A stretch of 64,000 nucleotides of DNA from Thermoguttaceae bacterium (GTDB lineage: Bacteria; Planctomycetota; Planctomycetia; Pirellulales; Thermoguttaceae): contig JAGBDN010000001.1 of assembly GCA_017937485.1 (NCBI GenBank), forward strand, positions 62,001 to 126,000, in the 5' to 3' direction. Under the pieces are notes generated by a model. That model was not told where the DNA came from. It was given only the letters and a program-made list of their open reading frames with translations, and did not search any database. A program made the position numbers and the translations under genes. Shown one piece after another: positions 17,868 to 26,604 of this stretch. The stretch's first letter is position 1. Every line of letters starts with the position of its first letter.

Positions 17868-18533
17868 TTAAAAAAAGAGCCTTTTAAGGAAGGGAAGCGA
17901 CATACCGAACGCCTCGAACAACGCTTTGAGCGCGACGCATAGGAGTTCGAGAAGGAGCCAATTTCGGGCCGACGCGTCGCGGCGGCGCGCGGCGGTCGCG
18001 TCGCCGGTTCGGCGCGCTTCGCTCGCTAAAATCGAATAAACGACGGCGACGAGAGCGCAAGGGCGCGTCCAAAGGAAAAAAAAGACGAGGCTCGGCCAAA
18101 GGAAATTCGGCGGCGCGCTTTCCGACCAGCGCGTCGACGGAGTAAAGACGGCCGCAAAGGATCGCGCCGCGTCGCGCGTAAATTGAAGCGCGACGGAGAA
18201 AAAACGCGTCCGCGACGGCGCCGACGAACGCCAAAGCGCCGCTCCGCAACGCTTAAAAAACGCGCAAACGCGCCCGAAAAGGAATGCGACGATTCGCGCC
18301 GACGTCGCGAAAATCGTCGCCAACGCGCGATAAAAATCGTCGCCCGATTCGACGCGAACTCCGTTCGACGGCGCGAAGTCGACAAACGGCGCGGGAAGGG
18401 GCGCTTCCGCCGGTTCGACGAACGTTTGAGACGCGGCGTTCGGAGCTTCGTCCGTCGCGAAAGGAGCGGCGCAGTTCGAGCAAAAACGGGCGCGTTCCGC
18501 GTTCGACGCGCCGCAGCGTTCGCATTTTTTCAT
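17868..18533 (-). CDS. Zinc-ribbon + CD225/dispanin-like membrane protein
   Basis: The protein has 221 residues. A zinc ribbon (Cys4, Cys7, Cys18, Cys21) is followed by a Pro/Ala linker, a hydrophobic/aromatic middle and, at about 145-200, two helices joined by a loop. That part reads WTRPCALVAVVYSILASEA, then RRTGDATAARRRDASARNW. The spacing of the helix, the VAVVYS segment and the GDxxxARRRDxxARNW loop is the pattern of CD225 (interferon-induced transmembrane) domains. Family knowledge: bacterial CD225 proteins are common but their role is mostly unknown. It precedes the other zinc-ribbon protein by 29 bp and is probably in the same operon. A profile search would decide the CD225 call. Confidence 0.7.
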   Translation of the reverse strand: MKKCERCGASNAERARFCSNCAAPFATDEAPNAASQTFVEPAEAPLPAPFVDFAPSNGVRVESGDDFYRALATIFATSARIVAFLFGRVCAFFKRCGAALWRSSAPSRTRFFSVALQFTRDAARSFAAVFTPSTRWSESAPPNFLWPSLVFFFLWTRPCALVAVVYSILASEARRTGDATAARRRDASARNWLLLELLCVALKALFEAFGMSLPFLKRLFF

Positions 18534-18684
18534 TGGGAAAGTCGGCGAGTAAGGGGAAAATCGGCGACGACGGTCGCGTCGCCTTCCTTAAGTATAACGT
18601 CGTTCGCGGAGAAAACAACGGCGCGAGCGGAAATTTTTCGTCGTCGCGAGAAGACGGCGTTGCGGCGCGCGCTGTTTTTTCGGA

Positions 18685-21021
18685 TTATTCGAGCGAAAAA
18701 TCGACGTCGAATTCCGGCTCGCTTTGAATTTTTTGGTGAATCGGCAAGTGGCGATAGTAAACTTCGAGGACGAGGCAATTCAACGCGGTTGCGTAGAGCC
18801 GTCCGCCGGTTTGGCAGTGTCCGTCGGCGTTTTCCGGGAACCAACTTCCGCGTTCGTGCCCTTCGAGAACCTGCGTTTCGATCAGTTTGTCGCGAATCGC
18901 CCCGTTCCAACGCACCCAGCGCGACCCGCCGACGTGGTGCGCGAGTTGCGTCGCGTAATAGTTGTAATAAGGGTTCCCGAAATTCGGTCCGGCCGCGACG
19001 AGACGGTCGACGCCTTTAAGGAGGTTTTCGTTGTCCGGGCGCCAGTCGAGGTAAAGTCGGCAAAGGAGCCCGATGGCGTCGGTCGCGCCCGATTCGCTCG
19101 TTCCCGGCATATAGTAATAACGACTTCCGCCTTCGAACCCGACTTCGTCGCGGAGGAAGTGGAGGGCGCCGTCGAGAACGTTCGGCGAAACGTCGAGCGA
19201 ACCGACGTAGCCGCTGCGAAGCGCCATCATCTGCCAATCGACGACGGACGTGTCGCCGGCGTCGCCCGGGTTGTAACGCCAACCGCCGTCTTCCGGATGT
19301 TGCGCGTTTTCGATGAAGCGGAGCGCGGCTTGAGCGGCGTAGGCGAGTTCGCGATTTTTCTTTTTCGCGCGGGGCGAAAGCATCGCGTAACATTCGCAAA
19401 GCGCGATCGTCGCGAGTCCGTGCGCGTACATTTGGCCTTCGTCGTTGAAACCGAGCCCGGCTTGCTCTTGTTTGCCGTTCGCGACGAGGAAGTTGATCGC
19501 GGCGGCGACGTTTTCTTTATATTTGCCTTCGACCGGCGTGTGTCCGGCCGCGAGGAACGGAAGAACGGCCATCGCGGTCGCGGCGTTCGGCGAGTTTTTC
19601 GTTCCGGGCGCCGAACACGGGCAACGGTGCGCGAACGCCCAAGACCCGTCGGCGTTTTGATGCTCCGCGAGCCAAGCGAGCGCGAGGGCGACCGACTTTT
19701 CGCTTCCTTCGGTGCCGCCGCCGGACGCGAGCGCCGCCGCTTTGTTCGCGCCGCGACCGGAAAGTTCGTCGCCGGTCAGCGAGCCGAGGAGCGAGTCGAC
19801 GTCGGCGGCGAGGTTTTCGGACGTTAAGGAGTCGTCGGAAAGGGAAAGGGGCGCGCTCGTCGGGTCGTCGTAGTCGGAAACTTCGGTGATTTCGGCGATA
19901 TTTTCCGATTCCGCAAAATCTTCCGCGGACGTTTCGAACTCGACTTCTTCGTTTTCGGCGTTTTCGATCGCGTCGTCGAAAACTTCGTCAAAAACAAACT
20001 CGTCGCTCATTCCCGGTTGCGAAACGAGTTGCATCGGGTTGGGCAGGTCGACTTTAATGACGAGCAAGCCGAGAAGGAAAAGGAGGAGCAGGTGGACGAC
20101 GGCGCTGGCGAGCCAACCGGGCGCGTCGTTGAACGCTTTTTCGAAAAAGGTCGGCGGACGCAGGAAGTCGAGGTCGTCGGCTTCGTCGACCGGCGCTTGC
20201 GACGTCGCGACCGCAACGGCGGCGACGGGCGCGGTTTCTTCGACGGCTTTCGCCGGCTTTTCGCGTCGACGGCGGAAGAAACCGCGTTTGGACGGCGCGG
20301 GCGCGGAAGCGGCGTCGCTCGTTGGGGAAACGGGGGACGCGGACGGCGTTTGCGTCGGGACGACGTTCGGAGGCGCGGCTTGCGTCGGGGCGACGGTCGG
20401 TGGCGCGGCTTGCATCGGGACGACGGTCGGTGGCGCGGCTTGCGTCGGGACGACGTTCGGAGGCGCGGCTTGCGTCGGAGCGACGTTCGGGGGCGCGGCT
20501 TGCGTCGGAGCGACGGTTGGGGGCGCGGCTTGCGTCGGGACGGCGGTCGGAGGCGCGGGAACCGCGGCGGGCGGATAACCGGGAACCGGGACGGTCGCGA
20601 CAAGAACGGTCGAACCGTCGGGCGTTCTCAACGGAATCGGCGCGGCGTTAGGAACGGCGACGAGAACGGTCGGGGGCGCGACCGGCGAAACGACGGGAGG
20701 CGCGGTCGGAACGACGGACGGTTTCGGTTCGGGCGGCGCGACTTCGCGCGGCGTCGGCGCGGTTTTCGCCGGAATCGGAATCGGACGTTCGGAGTCGGCC
20801 CGCGTCGAAACGAAAATCGGCGTTAAATTCGATTTGCGTTCCGGAATCGGAATCGGGCGTTCGGAGTCGGCCCGCGTCGAAACCAACAGCGGTCGTTTGG
20901 CGCTTTGCGACGGTCGCGGAAGGGGCAGCGGTTTTTCCGCGTCGACGGGCGTCGGAACGGAAAACGGAACGCGTCGGGGCTCGGCGTTTTCGGAAGGCGC
21001 GGGACGGCGAGGTTCGGACAT
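18685..21021 (-). CDS. Pro-rich single-pass membrane protein with squalene-oxidase/prenyltransferase-like repeats
   Basis: I use ATG 21019-21021 (778 residues); the frame extends to a TTG at 21051 but neither has a clear ribosome-binding site. Residues 1-250 are a Pro/Ala-rich region with two copies of VSTRADSERPIPIP and about six PTQAAPPxVx decapeptides. A basic stretch (KRGFFRRRREK) and one membrane helix (about 301-322, WLASAVVHLLLLFLLGLLVI) follow, then an acidic linker. From about 437 on lies an alpha/alpha-barrel repeat domain (ALAWLAEHQNADGSWAF, NAQHPEDGGWRYNPGDAGDTS, DWQMMALRSG) of the prenyltransferase/squalene-oxidase type, known in many planctomycete proteins. Catalytic DxDD is not seen, so it is probably a binding domain outside the inner membrane. 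The long Pro-rich part would be cytoplasmic. No terminator is obvious. Confidence 0.8.
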   Translation of the reverse strand: MSEPRRPAPSENAEPRRVPFSVPTPVDAEKPLPLPRPSQSAKRPLLVSTRADSERPIPIPERKSNLTPIFVSTRADSERPIPIPAKTAPTPREVAPPEPKPSVVPTAPPVVSPVAPPTVLVAVPNAAPIPLRTPDGSTVLVATVPVPGYPPAAVPAPPTAVPTQAAPPTVAPTQAAPPNVAPTQAAPPNVVPTQAAPPTVVPMQAAPPTVAPTQAAPPNVVPTQTPSASPVSPTSDAASAPAPSKRGFFRRRREKPAKAVEETAPVAAVAVATSQAPVDEADDLDFLRPPTFFEKAFNDAPGWLASAVVHLLLLFLLGLLVIKVDLPNPMQLVSQPGMSDEFVFDEVFDDAIENAENEEVEFETSAEDFAESENIAEITEVSDYDDPTSAPLSLSDDSLTSENLAADVDSLLGSLTGDELSGRGANKAAALASGGGTEGSEKSVALALAWLAEHQNADGSWAFAHRCPCSAPGTKNSPNAATAMAVLPFLAAGHTPVEGKYKENVAAAINFLVANGKQEQAGLGFNDEGQMYAHGLATIALCECYAMLSPRAKKKNRELAYAAQAALRFIENAQHPEDGGWRYNPGDAGDTSVVDWQMMALRSGYVGSLDVSPNVLDGALHFLRDEVGFEGGSRYYYMPGTSESGATDAIGLLCRLYLDWRPDNENLLKGVDRLVAAGPNFGNPYYNYYATQLAHHVGGSRWVRWNGAIRDKLIETQVLEGHERGSWFPENADGHCQTGGRLYATALNCLVLEVYYRHLPIHQKIQSEPEFDVDFSLE
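20359..20545 (-). repeat. 30-bp coding repeats (PTQAAPPxVx)
   Basis: About six imperfect 30-bp units (core GGCGCGGCTTGCGTCGGGAC) encode the Pro/Ala-rich decapeptides of the protein at 18685..21021. Units differ by a few bases, so copy number may vary between strains. Confidence 0.8.
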
Positions 21022-21191
21022 AGCGCGGCGAGGGAAAAAGTATCGGGACAAAATTGGACGAGAAAGCGAACAAATATTATTTTAACAAATTTGGACGCGC
21101 GTTTCGAGAGTTTTTCAACGATTTTTGTCAAATTTTTGTCGGTTTTGAAGAACTTTTACAAAGATAAGGCGATAGGAGAAGAAAAAGCGAA

Positions 21192-21319
21192 TTGGCTGAA
21201 TGGAAGGAAATGCTAAAATAGGCGTCTTGCTTAAAATACGAGGGTTGGCGAGCGCGGTTGGGCTTGGCGCCTAGATTGCCCAAATAACGCTGTTTAACAG
21301 AAAAACGAGCTTTTTAAAA
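21192..21319 (+). ncRNA. Candidate small structured RNA
   Basis: A possible promoter (TTGGCT 21192-21197, 16 bp, TAAAAT 21214-21219) is followed by nested complementary segments: AGCG 21251 with CGCT 21288, and TTGGGC 21258-21263 with GCCCAA 21278-21283. A short AAAAACGAGCTTTTT then runs into A-rich DNA, a weak terminator. No open frame is present. Together these suggest a ~90-nt transcript, with no match to a family I recognise. It shares the 580-bp gap 21052..21633 with the rpmG promoter; the rest of that gap is AT-rich with nothing further visible. Confidence 0.3.
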
Positions 21320-21357
21320 AAATGTGAAAAAAAAGACGTTTTTTCCGCCGGGGGGCG

Positions 21358-21385
21358 TTGTTGGTTGCAATTTCGGGGTTATAAT
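21358..21385 (+). promoter_or_regulatory. Promoter upstream of rpmG
   Basis: TTGTTG at 21358-21363, a 16-bp spacer and TATAAT at 21380-21385. It implies a leader of about 240 nt before the rpmG start codon at 21634, long for so small a gene. Confidence 0.6.
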
Positions 21386-21633
21386 GAACCGAAAGCGTCG
21401 ACGCGTCTAACGCCGGCGTTTTTTCCGCTTCCCCAAAATTGGAAACGAACGTTGACAACGCGGAGGCGTTTTAACGAAAACGTCGGGTCGGTTTTTACAC
21501 GGCGTTTCGACGGAAACGCGGCGAAAAGCCGACGAACGAGCGGAAAAAGGGCGCGGGACGAAAAAAGTCGAGCGTTTTAAGTCAAAAACGACGTCGCGAC
21601 GCGACGGCCGAACAATAAAAGAGGATTGGAAAT

Positions 21634-21801
21634 ATGGCAGGGAAAAGTAAGAAAAAGGCGGAAACCGTTTACCTCGTCTGCGAAGAAACCGGCGATTACA
21701 ACTACATCGTTCGTCGTAAGCCCGGCGGCGAAAAGCTCAAGCTGAAGAAGTACAACCCGCGTCTTCGCAAGCACACGCTGCACGTCGAAAAGAAAAAGTA
21801 G
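21634..21801 (+). CDS. rpmG: 50S ribosomal protein L33 (bL33)
   Basis: The protein has 55 residues, beginning [20 protein letters not shown] and ending HVEKKK, with the family core [25 protein letters not shown]. It is basic and of normal L33 length. It sits in the large ribosomal subunit near the E site. Only one cysteine is present (VCEETG), so this is the zinc-independent form rather than the four-Cys form made by some bacteria. AGAGGA lies 8-9 bases before the ATG. No tRNA-Trp, secE or nusG follows, unlike the common bacterial order; the next 470 bp are non-coding. Confidence 0.93.
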   Translation: MAGKSKKKAETVYLVCEETGDYNYIVRRKPGGEKLKLKKYNPRLRKHTLHVEKKK

Positions 21802-21924
21802 TCTTTTTCGACGCTTGCGTCGCGGCGTAGTTCGAACGTCGACGTTTTCCCCGCCGCGCTCCTTAGCCGGCGAACGACGGTTGGTCGGTTTAGCGTTGGA
21901 TTTTCGGCGACGTTCGGCAATGAA

Positions 21925-21975
21925 AGCCCGTTTGGCTCTTTAGCGTTGAATAACGCGAAGGATGCGAAACGGGCT
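21925..21975. other. Inverted repeat downstream of rpmG
   Basis: An outer 9-bp stem (AGCCCGTTT 21925-21933, AAACGGGCT 21967-21975) encloses a GCGTT/AACGC stem (21943-21947, 21952-21956). There is no T-run after it on the plus strand, so it is not a classic terminator. It lies in the 468-bp gap 21802..22269, whose only other visible element is the terminator at 22216-22250. Confidence 0.4.
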
Positions 21976-22215
21976 AGCGGTGTTTCTTGACGAGGAGACG
22001 CGGTTAACGCGGAAAGCGGGCGGAACGAAGAGCGACGTTCGGCTTGCCGACTCGGAAGAAGAGAAAACGCGAAACTTGTCGGTCGATTAAAAGAACGCCG
22101 CGCCGACTTGGCGTTAAAGAGGCGCCTAAAAGATCGTCAAAAGAAGAAAAAAACGGCGCAAGTCGACGAGGAAAAACGCGCAATTCAGCTAATTTGCGAT
22201 TTTGCTCAAAAGAAA

Positions 22216-22250
22216 AACCGCGCGAATCCAAGATCGGGGTTCGCGCGGTT
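22216..22250. terminator. Bidirectional terminator after the cyclophilin-domain protein
   Basis: An 11-bp perfect stem (AACCGCGCGAA 22216-22226, TTCGCGCGGTT 22240-22250) has T-runs on both strands (TTTTTT on plus, TTTTTCTTTT on minus). It lies 20 bp past the stop of the minus-strand gene. Confidence 0.85.
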
Positions 22251-22269
22251 TTTTCGACGTCAAACGGGA

Positions 22270-25200
22270 TTAAGCGAGGAGCGGAAGTCCGCCGTCTTCG
22301 TCTTCATCGTCGTCGTTCGTTAAGTCGCCAAGATCGATTTCGGGAAGTTTCTCGTCTTCGTCGTCTTTATCTCCGTCGCCGGTTTCGTCTTTATCTCCGT
22401 CGCCGGACTCGTCTTTATCTCCGTCGCCGGTTTCGTCTTTATCTCCGTCGCCGGTTTCGTCTTTGTCTCCGTCGCCGGTTTCGTCTTTGTCTCCGTCGCC
22501 GGTTTCGTCTTTATCTCCGTCGCCGGTTTCGTCTTTATCTCCGTCGCCGGATTCGTCTTTGTCTCCGTCGCCGGTTTCGTCTTTATCTCCGTCGCCGGAT
22601 TCGTCTTTATCTCCGTCGCCGGATTCGTCTTTATCTCCGTCGCCGGATTCGTCTTTGTCTCCGTCGCCGGATTCGTCTTTATCGCCGTCTTCCGCGTCAA
22701 AACCGCCGCCGTAAATCTCGTCGTAAATCGTCGACGACGAGTAACCGGAGCGCCAAAGTTTCAAGACCGACGACAAATCGGTCGCGACTTTCGCGCCGGT
22801 CGAGTTGTTTTTGAGATGGAAGTTCGCGTCCGACGATTCGGTCGACGCGGAAAGTTCGCCCGTCGCTTCCTTCGCTTCGTCGCGAATCGAGCCGGGCGCG
22901 CCGATTTCGCCGCTCGCCGCCAGTTTGTCGTAAGCGTCGTTCAACGATTTAAGGTTTTCGCGGTACGTCTTGTCGACGACGGCGTCTTTCGCAGCCAAGT
23001 CGGCGCGGGCGTCGGTCGTCGTTTGCGAGAACGTCGTTTGAATTTCGGCGCGTTTTTTCAGGAAGTCGGTCAACGACGTTTTCCCGGCGGCGTAATCCGC
23101 TTGCGCCGATTTCAGGGCCGCGTCGCGCTTGTCGACCGCCGTCAAGTAAGAGTCGAGGTATTCTTGCAGGTTCGCCGCGGAGCCTTCGAGGCGCGCTTGA
23201 GCGTTCGCGACCCAAGCGTCGAGCCAAGCGGCCCAATCGACGTAAGCGGCTTCTTCTTTGAAGTTCGGGTTGGCGACGGTGATTTCGAGCGTCGTTTCCG
23301 CCGAGCCGCCGAAGGTCGTCGGGCCGTCTTTTTCGCTCTTGACGATCGTCGTCGCCTTCACTTTGATCGTCGCGACGACCGATTCGACCGATTTGTCCGC
23401 GACGTAATCGGCGGGAATTTCCCAAGTAATTTTGCCGGTCGCCGCGTCGATTGTCAAGCCCGTCGGAAGTTTGTCGCCGACCAACTCGTATCGAACGCCG
23501 GCGGCGTCTTTCGGCGCGGTCGCTTCGAGCGTCGTTTCGAACGTTTTTCCGGCGGTCGCGCTTTGCGGTTTAAGCGTCGGCCAAGTCGGCGCGGCGGCTT
23601 TCGTCGCGTCGAACTTCGCGTTCGAAATCAAAATTTCGAACGTTTTTTCGCTCGACAGGCCGTTTTCGAGCGTTTTGCCGTCTTCGCCGAGAACTTGTTC
23701 GGTCGCTTTGACGGTAAATTGGAACGTTTGACCGCTGACCGCCGCGTCGAGGTAGTCGGCGGGAATCGCCCAGCTAACCTTGCCGGTTTTCGCGTCGAAT
23801 TTGAAGTCTTTCGGGTAATCTTTGCCGACGAGTTCGTAAACGACGCCGTTCTTCGCGGTGTTCGGGTCTTTCGCGACGACGGTCGCTTCGAACGTTTTCC
23901 CGGTTTCGGCGGTCGTTTCTTTCAGTTCGTCGAAAACCGGAACGCGGTCGACTTCCGCGACTTTCAACGTCAATTTCAGCGCTTCGCTCGACTTGTCGCC
24001 GTCCGAAACGACGACTTCGAACGTATAGTCGCCCGCGACCGGCGCGTCGGCGGTTAGTTTGCCGGTTTTCGCGTCGAGCGTCAGCCAAGACGGCGCGTCT
24101 TTCGAGAGCGTCCAGGTCAACGTTTGCGCCGGAAGGTCGGCGTCGGCGGCTTTAAGTTCGAGTTCGAACTTCGTTTCGTCGTTCGTTTCGAGCGTCGTTT
24201 CGCCGTCGTATTCGATCGACGGCGCTTCGTTGACTTCGCCGACCGTCAGTTTCAACGGGACGTAAGAGGTCGCGCCGTCGGTTCCGGTCAACTTGACGGA
24301 GAACTCGTAAACGCCGAAGCCGAGACGTTCGCTCGTCGTCCAAGCGAAAACGGCGCTCGTTCCTTTTTCGTTCGTCGTCAGCGTGAAGTTGGCGTCGTCG
24401 GAGTTTTCGAATTCCGGTTTCTTAACGATTTCGAACGTATACGGATCGGCCGGATTATCTTTGAGTTCCGATTCGGCGACCGAAATCGTGATTTCGAACT
24501 TGCCGCCTTCGTCGACTTTCGTTTCGCCGGAAACGTCGTAAAGCGGGCCTTCGACGACCGTAAAGCGGAGCGTTTCGCGAACTTCGTTCCCGAGCCCGTC
24601 TTTCGCGTAAAGTTCGACTTGGTAAGAGCCGACGCATTCTTCCGTGCCGCTCCATTTGAGGAGACCGTCCGAGGTCAGCGAGAGGCATTTCGGAATCGCG
24701 TCGCCGAAAAGGACTTGAACGTCGGAGCGCGGTTTGCCTTCGGCGTCGACTTTGTTCGTCAAAATTTGGAGTTCGCCCGTTTCGCCGGAGAAGACGACGA
24801 GCGGCTCGTCTTTGTCGACGTTCGTAAATTCGAGCGGTTCCGTGTCGACGAAAACGGTCGCGTCGGTCGCTTTGCTGTGCAACGCTTCGTGTTCGGCGAT
24901 ATTGTCGACCGGAATGTATTGCGAAACGGAAATCGTATGTTCGCCGTCCGCGAGTTTTTCGGTTTCTTTGCCGCTCAGTTGCAGAACGAGCGTCGTCTTG
25001 CCGGTTTTCGCGTCGACCGTCTTCGACTCGACCGTAAACGTCCGTTGAACGCCGTCGATTTTGACCAGCGTCGTCGCGTCGCCCGTGTAAGAAACGACCG
25101 AAATTTTCAGCGCGGAGTCGACCGAATTCGACGAAACGATAAACGAACCGTCTTTAAGTTCGACGCTTTTAACGTCGTCGGCGAACGCGAATTCCGGCGC

Positions 25201-26421
25201 CGCGGGCGCGACGTAAAGTTGTTGGTAATACGTCTTGGAGATCGCGCCGTCTTCGCTCTTGACGACGATCGTCAGTTTCGTCGTTTGAGCGCCGGTCAAG
25301 TCGGCTTTCACTTCGTAAACGTTCGTCGCGTCTTTATCGCCGCCGAGTTCGACCGTAACGCCTTCGAGGCCGTTCGCGGTGTAGATTTGGTACGTCAGTT
25401 TCGAACCGGCGTATTCGGCGGGGAGTTCGAACGTCTTCGTTTCGCCGGCGACTGTTTCGATTTCGGTCGGAATCAGCGAGTCGAGTTCTTTTTCGTCGAC
25501 GACTTTAACGGTAATTTCTTTGAACTGCGTCGAGCCGTCCGCGGCGGTTCCGGAGACGGAAATCGTCGTTTCGCCGGAAACGCCTTCGTTCGCGACGAGG
25601 CGAAGCGCGCCGTTCGCGACGTCTTCCGCTTCGAGGACGCGAACGTCTTTGAATTGGTACGTTTCGACCGGTTTCGACTTTTCGCCCGCGGAGTTGGCGA
25701 CGACTTGCGCTTTTTCGATTTCGTCGATAACGTCGTAACCGTCGACGACGTAACCGAAAACGTTGTAACCGCCGTCGAGCCAAGACGCTTTGTCGAAGGT
25801 GATGTAAATTTGCGCGTCGCTCGTGTTCGGGCCCTTGTTTGCGAACGCGACCATTCCGGCGCCGCTGTGCGTCAGCAGATTGGAATGTTCGTCGACGATC
25901 GTTTGCCCGGCGCCTTCGTAGCCCGCGCCGTCCGAGGAGCCGCCTTGGAACATAAAGCCGGAGTAAATCCGGTGGAACGTTTTCCCTTCGTAGTAGCCGT
26001 CGTCGACCAATTTCAGGAAGTGCGACGCGGAGTTCGGCGCCTCGCCCTCCGCTTCGAAGAGTTGCAGAACGATTTCGCCGAGCGTCGAGACCGCGCCGTT
26101 GGTCGCCGTTTTCGTAACGGTGAAGGCGACTTGCGTTCCGGTCGGGAGCGAAGCGGTCAAACCTTCGAGCGAACCGGCGTCGACGATTTGCGCGTCGGTT
26201 CCTTCAAACGCGTAATGATAGGAATCGCCGGACGTTATCGTAATCGAGTCCGGAAGGGATTCGAACGCTCCGGCGCCGTCGAGGAGTTGGCGCGACTCCA
26301 AAATTTCGAACAAGCGACGCGAACGCAACTCGCTCAACGCTTGACGACGACGGGCTTCGCGTTTAGCGTCGCGACGAGCGGACGCGGAAAAGAAACGACG
26401 AACTTGCGACGAGAAACTCAT
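22270..26421 (-). CDS. Exported cyclophilin-domain protein with cadherin-like repeats and Asp-rich tail
   Basis: The protein has 1383 residues. The basic N-terminus ends in LESRQLLDG (41-49), the planctomycete LE-x-R-x-LL motif found in large exported proteins. Residues about 110-245 form a cyclophilin-type peptidyl-prolyl isomerase domain: FHRIYSGFMFQGG keeps the catalytic Arg, Phe, Met and Gln, and GPNTSDAQIYIT matches the second core motif, while the usual His after LDG is Tyr or Asn (WLDGGYNVFG). A long row of Ig/cadherin-like units follows, with putative-Ig marks such as FDAKTGKVSWAIPADY and IDAATGKITWEIPADY, then an Ala/Lys-rich helical part. The tail has 13 copies of DGDKDE[S/T]G and ends DDDEDEDGGLPLLA. 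It is probably a cell-surface protein that binds calcium. GGAGA lies 11 bases before the ATG. Confidence 0.85.
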   Translation of the reverse strand: MSFSSQVRRFFSASARRDAKREARRRQALSELRSRRLFEILESRQLLDGAGAFESLPDSITITSGDSYHYAFEGTDAQIVDAGSLEGLTASLPTGTQVAFTVTKTATNGAVSTLGEIVLQLFEAEGEAPNSASHFLKLVDDGYYEGKTFHRIYSGFMFQGGSSDGAGYEGAGQTIVDEHSNLLTHSGAGMVAFANKGPNTSDAQIYITFDKASWLDGGYNVFGYVVDGYDVIDEIEKAQVVANSAGEKSKPVETYQFKDVRVLEAEDVANGALRLVANEGVSGETTISVSGTAADGSTQFKEITVKVVDEKELDSLIPTEIETVAGETKTFELPAEYAGSKLTYQIYTANGLEGVTVELGGDKDATNVYEVKADLTGAQTTKLTIVVKSEDGAISKTYYQQLYVAPAAPEFAFADDVKSVELKDGSFIVSSNSVDSALKISVVSYTGDATTLVKIDGVQRTFTVESKTVDAKTGKTTLVLQLSGKETEKLADGEHTISVSQYIPVDNIAEHEALHSKATDATVFVDTEPLEFTNVDKDEPLVVFSGETGELQILTNKVDAEGKPRSDVQVLFGDAIPKCLSLTSDGLLKWSGTEECVGSYQVELYAKDGLGNEVRETLRFTVVEGPLYDVSGETKVDEGGKFEITISVAESELKDNPADPYTFEIVKKPEFENSDDANFTLTTNEKGTSAVFAWTTSERLGFGVYEFSVKLTGTDGATSYVPLKLTVGEVNEAPSIEYDGETTLETNDETKFELELKAADADLPAQTLTWTLSKDAPSWLTLDAKTGKLTADAPVAGDYTFEVVVSDGDKSSEALKLTLKVAEVDRVPVFDELKETTAETGKTFEATVVAKDPNTAKNGVVYELVGKDYPKDFKFDAKTGKVSWAIPADYLDAAVSGQTFQFTVKATEQVLGEDGKTLENGLSSEKTFEILISNAKFDATKAAAPTWPTLKPQSATAGKTFETTLEATAPKDAAGVRYELVGDKLPTGLTIDAATGKITWEIPADYVADKSVESVVATIKVKATTIVKSEKDGPTTFGGSAETTLEITVANPNFKEEAAYVDWAAWLDAWVANAQARLEGSAANLQEYLDSYLTAVDKRDAALKSAQADYAAGKTSLTDFLKKRAEIQTTFSQTTTDARADLAAKDAVVDKTYRENLKSLNDAYDKLAASGEIGAPGSIRDEAKEATGELSASTESSDANFHLKNNSTGAKVATDLSSVLKLWRSGYSSSTIYDEIYGGGFDAEDGDKDESGDGDKDESGDGDKDESGDGDKDESGDGDKDETGDGDKDESGDGDKDETGDGDKDETGDGDKDETGDGDKDETGDGDKDETGDGDKDESGDGDKDETGDGDKDDEDEKLPEIDLGDLTNDDDEDEDGGLPLLA
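22364..22691 (-). repeat. 24-bp coding tandem repeat (DGDKDE[S/T]G), 13 full units
   Basis: Units of 24 bp encode DGDKDESG or DGDKDETG. They vary mainly at the Ser/Thr codon and at one synonymous site (TTTATCTCC or TTTGTCTCC). It is coding and has no unique spacers, so it is not a CRISPR array. Confidence 0.95.
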
Positions 26422-26575
26422 TTTCTTAATGTCTCCAACTGGGCGCGGCGGCCGACGTTAAGGCCGATTCGCGCGGTATTTTCCGACGCCGGACGCTTGC
26501 GGCGACGGGACGAACGGACTCGAAACGGCAATATGCCGGCGAGTCGTTTTTTCGGTTAATTTTGCCGTCTTAGCT

Positions 26576-26604
26576 ATTTTAGCGTTTTTGCGCGATCGGC
26601 GCAA
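26576..26604 (-). promoter_or_regulatory. Promoter of the cyclophilin-domain gene
   Basis: On the minus strand TTGCGC (26604-26599), 17 bp and TAAAAT (26581-26576), about 155 bp before the ATG. It shares the 534-bp gap 26422..26955 with the plus-strand promoter at 26818-26846. The AT-rich stretch between shows nothing else. Confidence 0.6.

Noticed and set aside
22108-22323. 71-codon Lys/Arg-rich plus-strand frame after rpmG
   Set aside because: No stop before the strong terminator at 22216-22250, and no start signal.
22364-22691. CRISPR-like regular repeat
   Set aside because: Units are contiguous, in frame and coding, without unique spacers.
24124-26559. 811-codon plus-strand frame opposite the cyclophilin-domain gene
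   Set aside because: Arg/Phe/Val-rich antisense shadow; the minus frame has clear domains.
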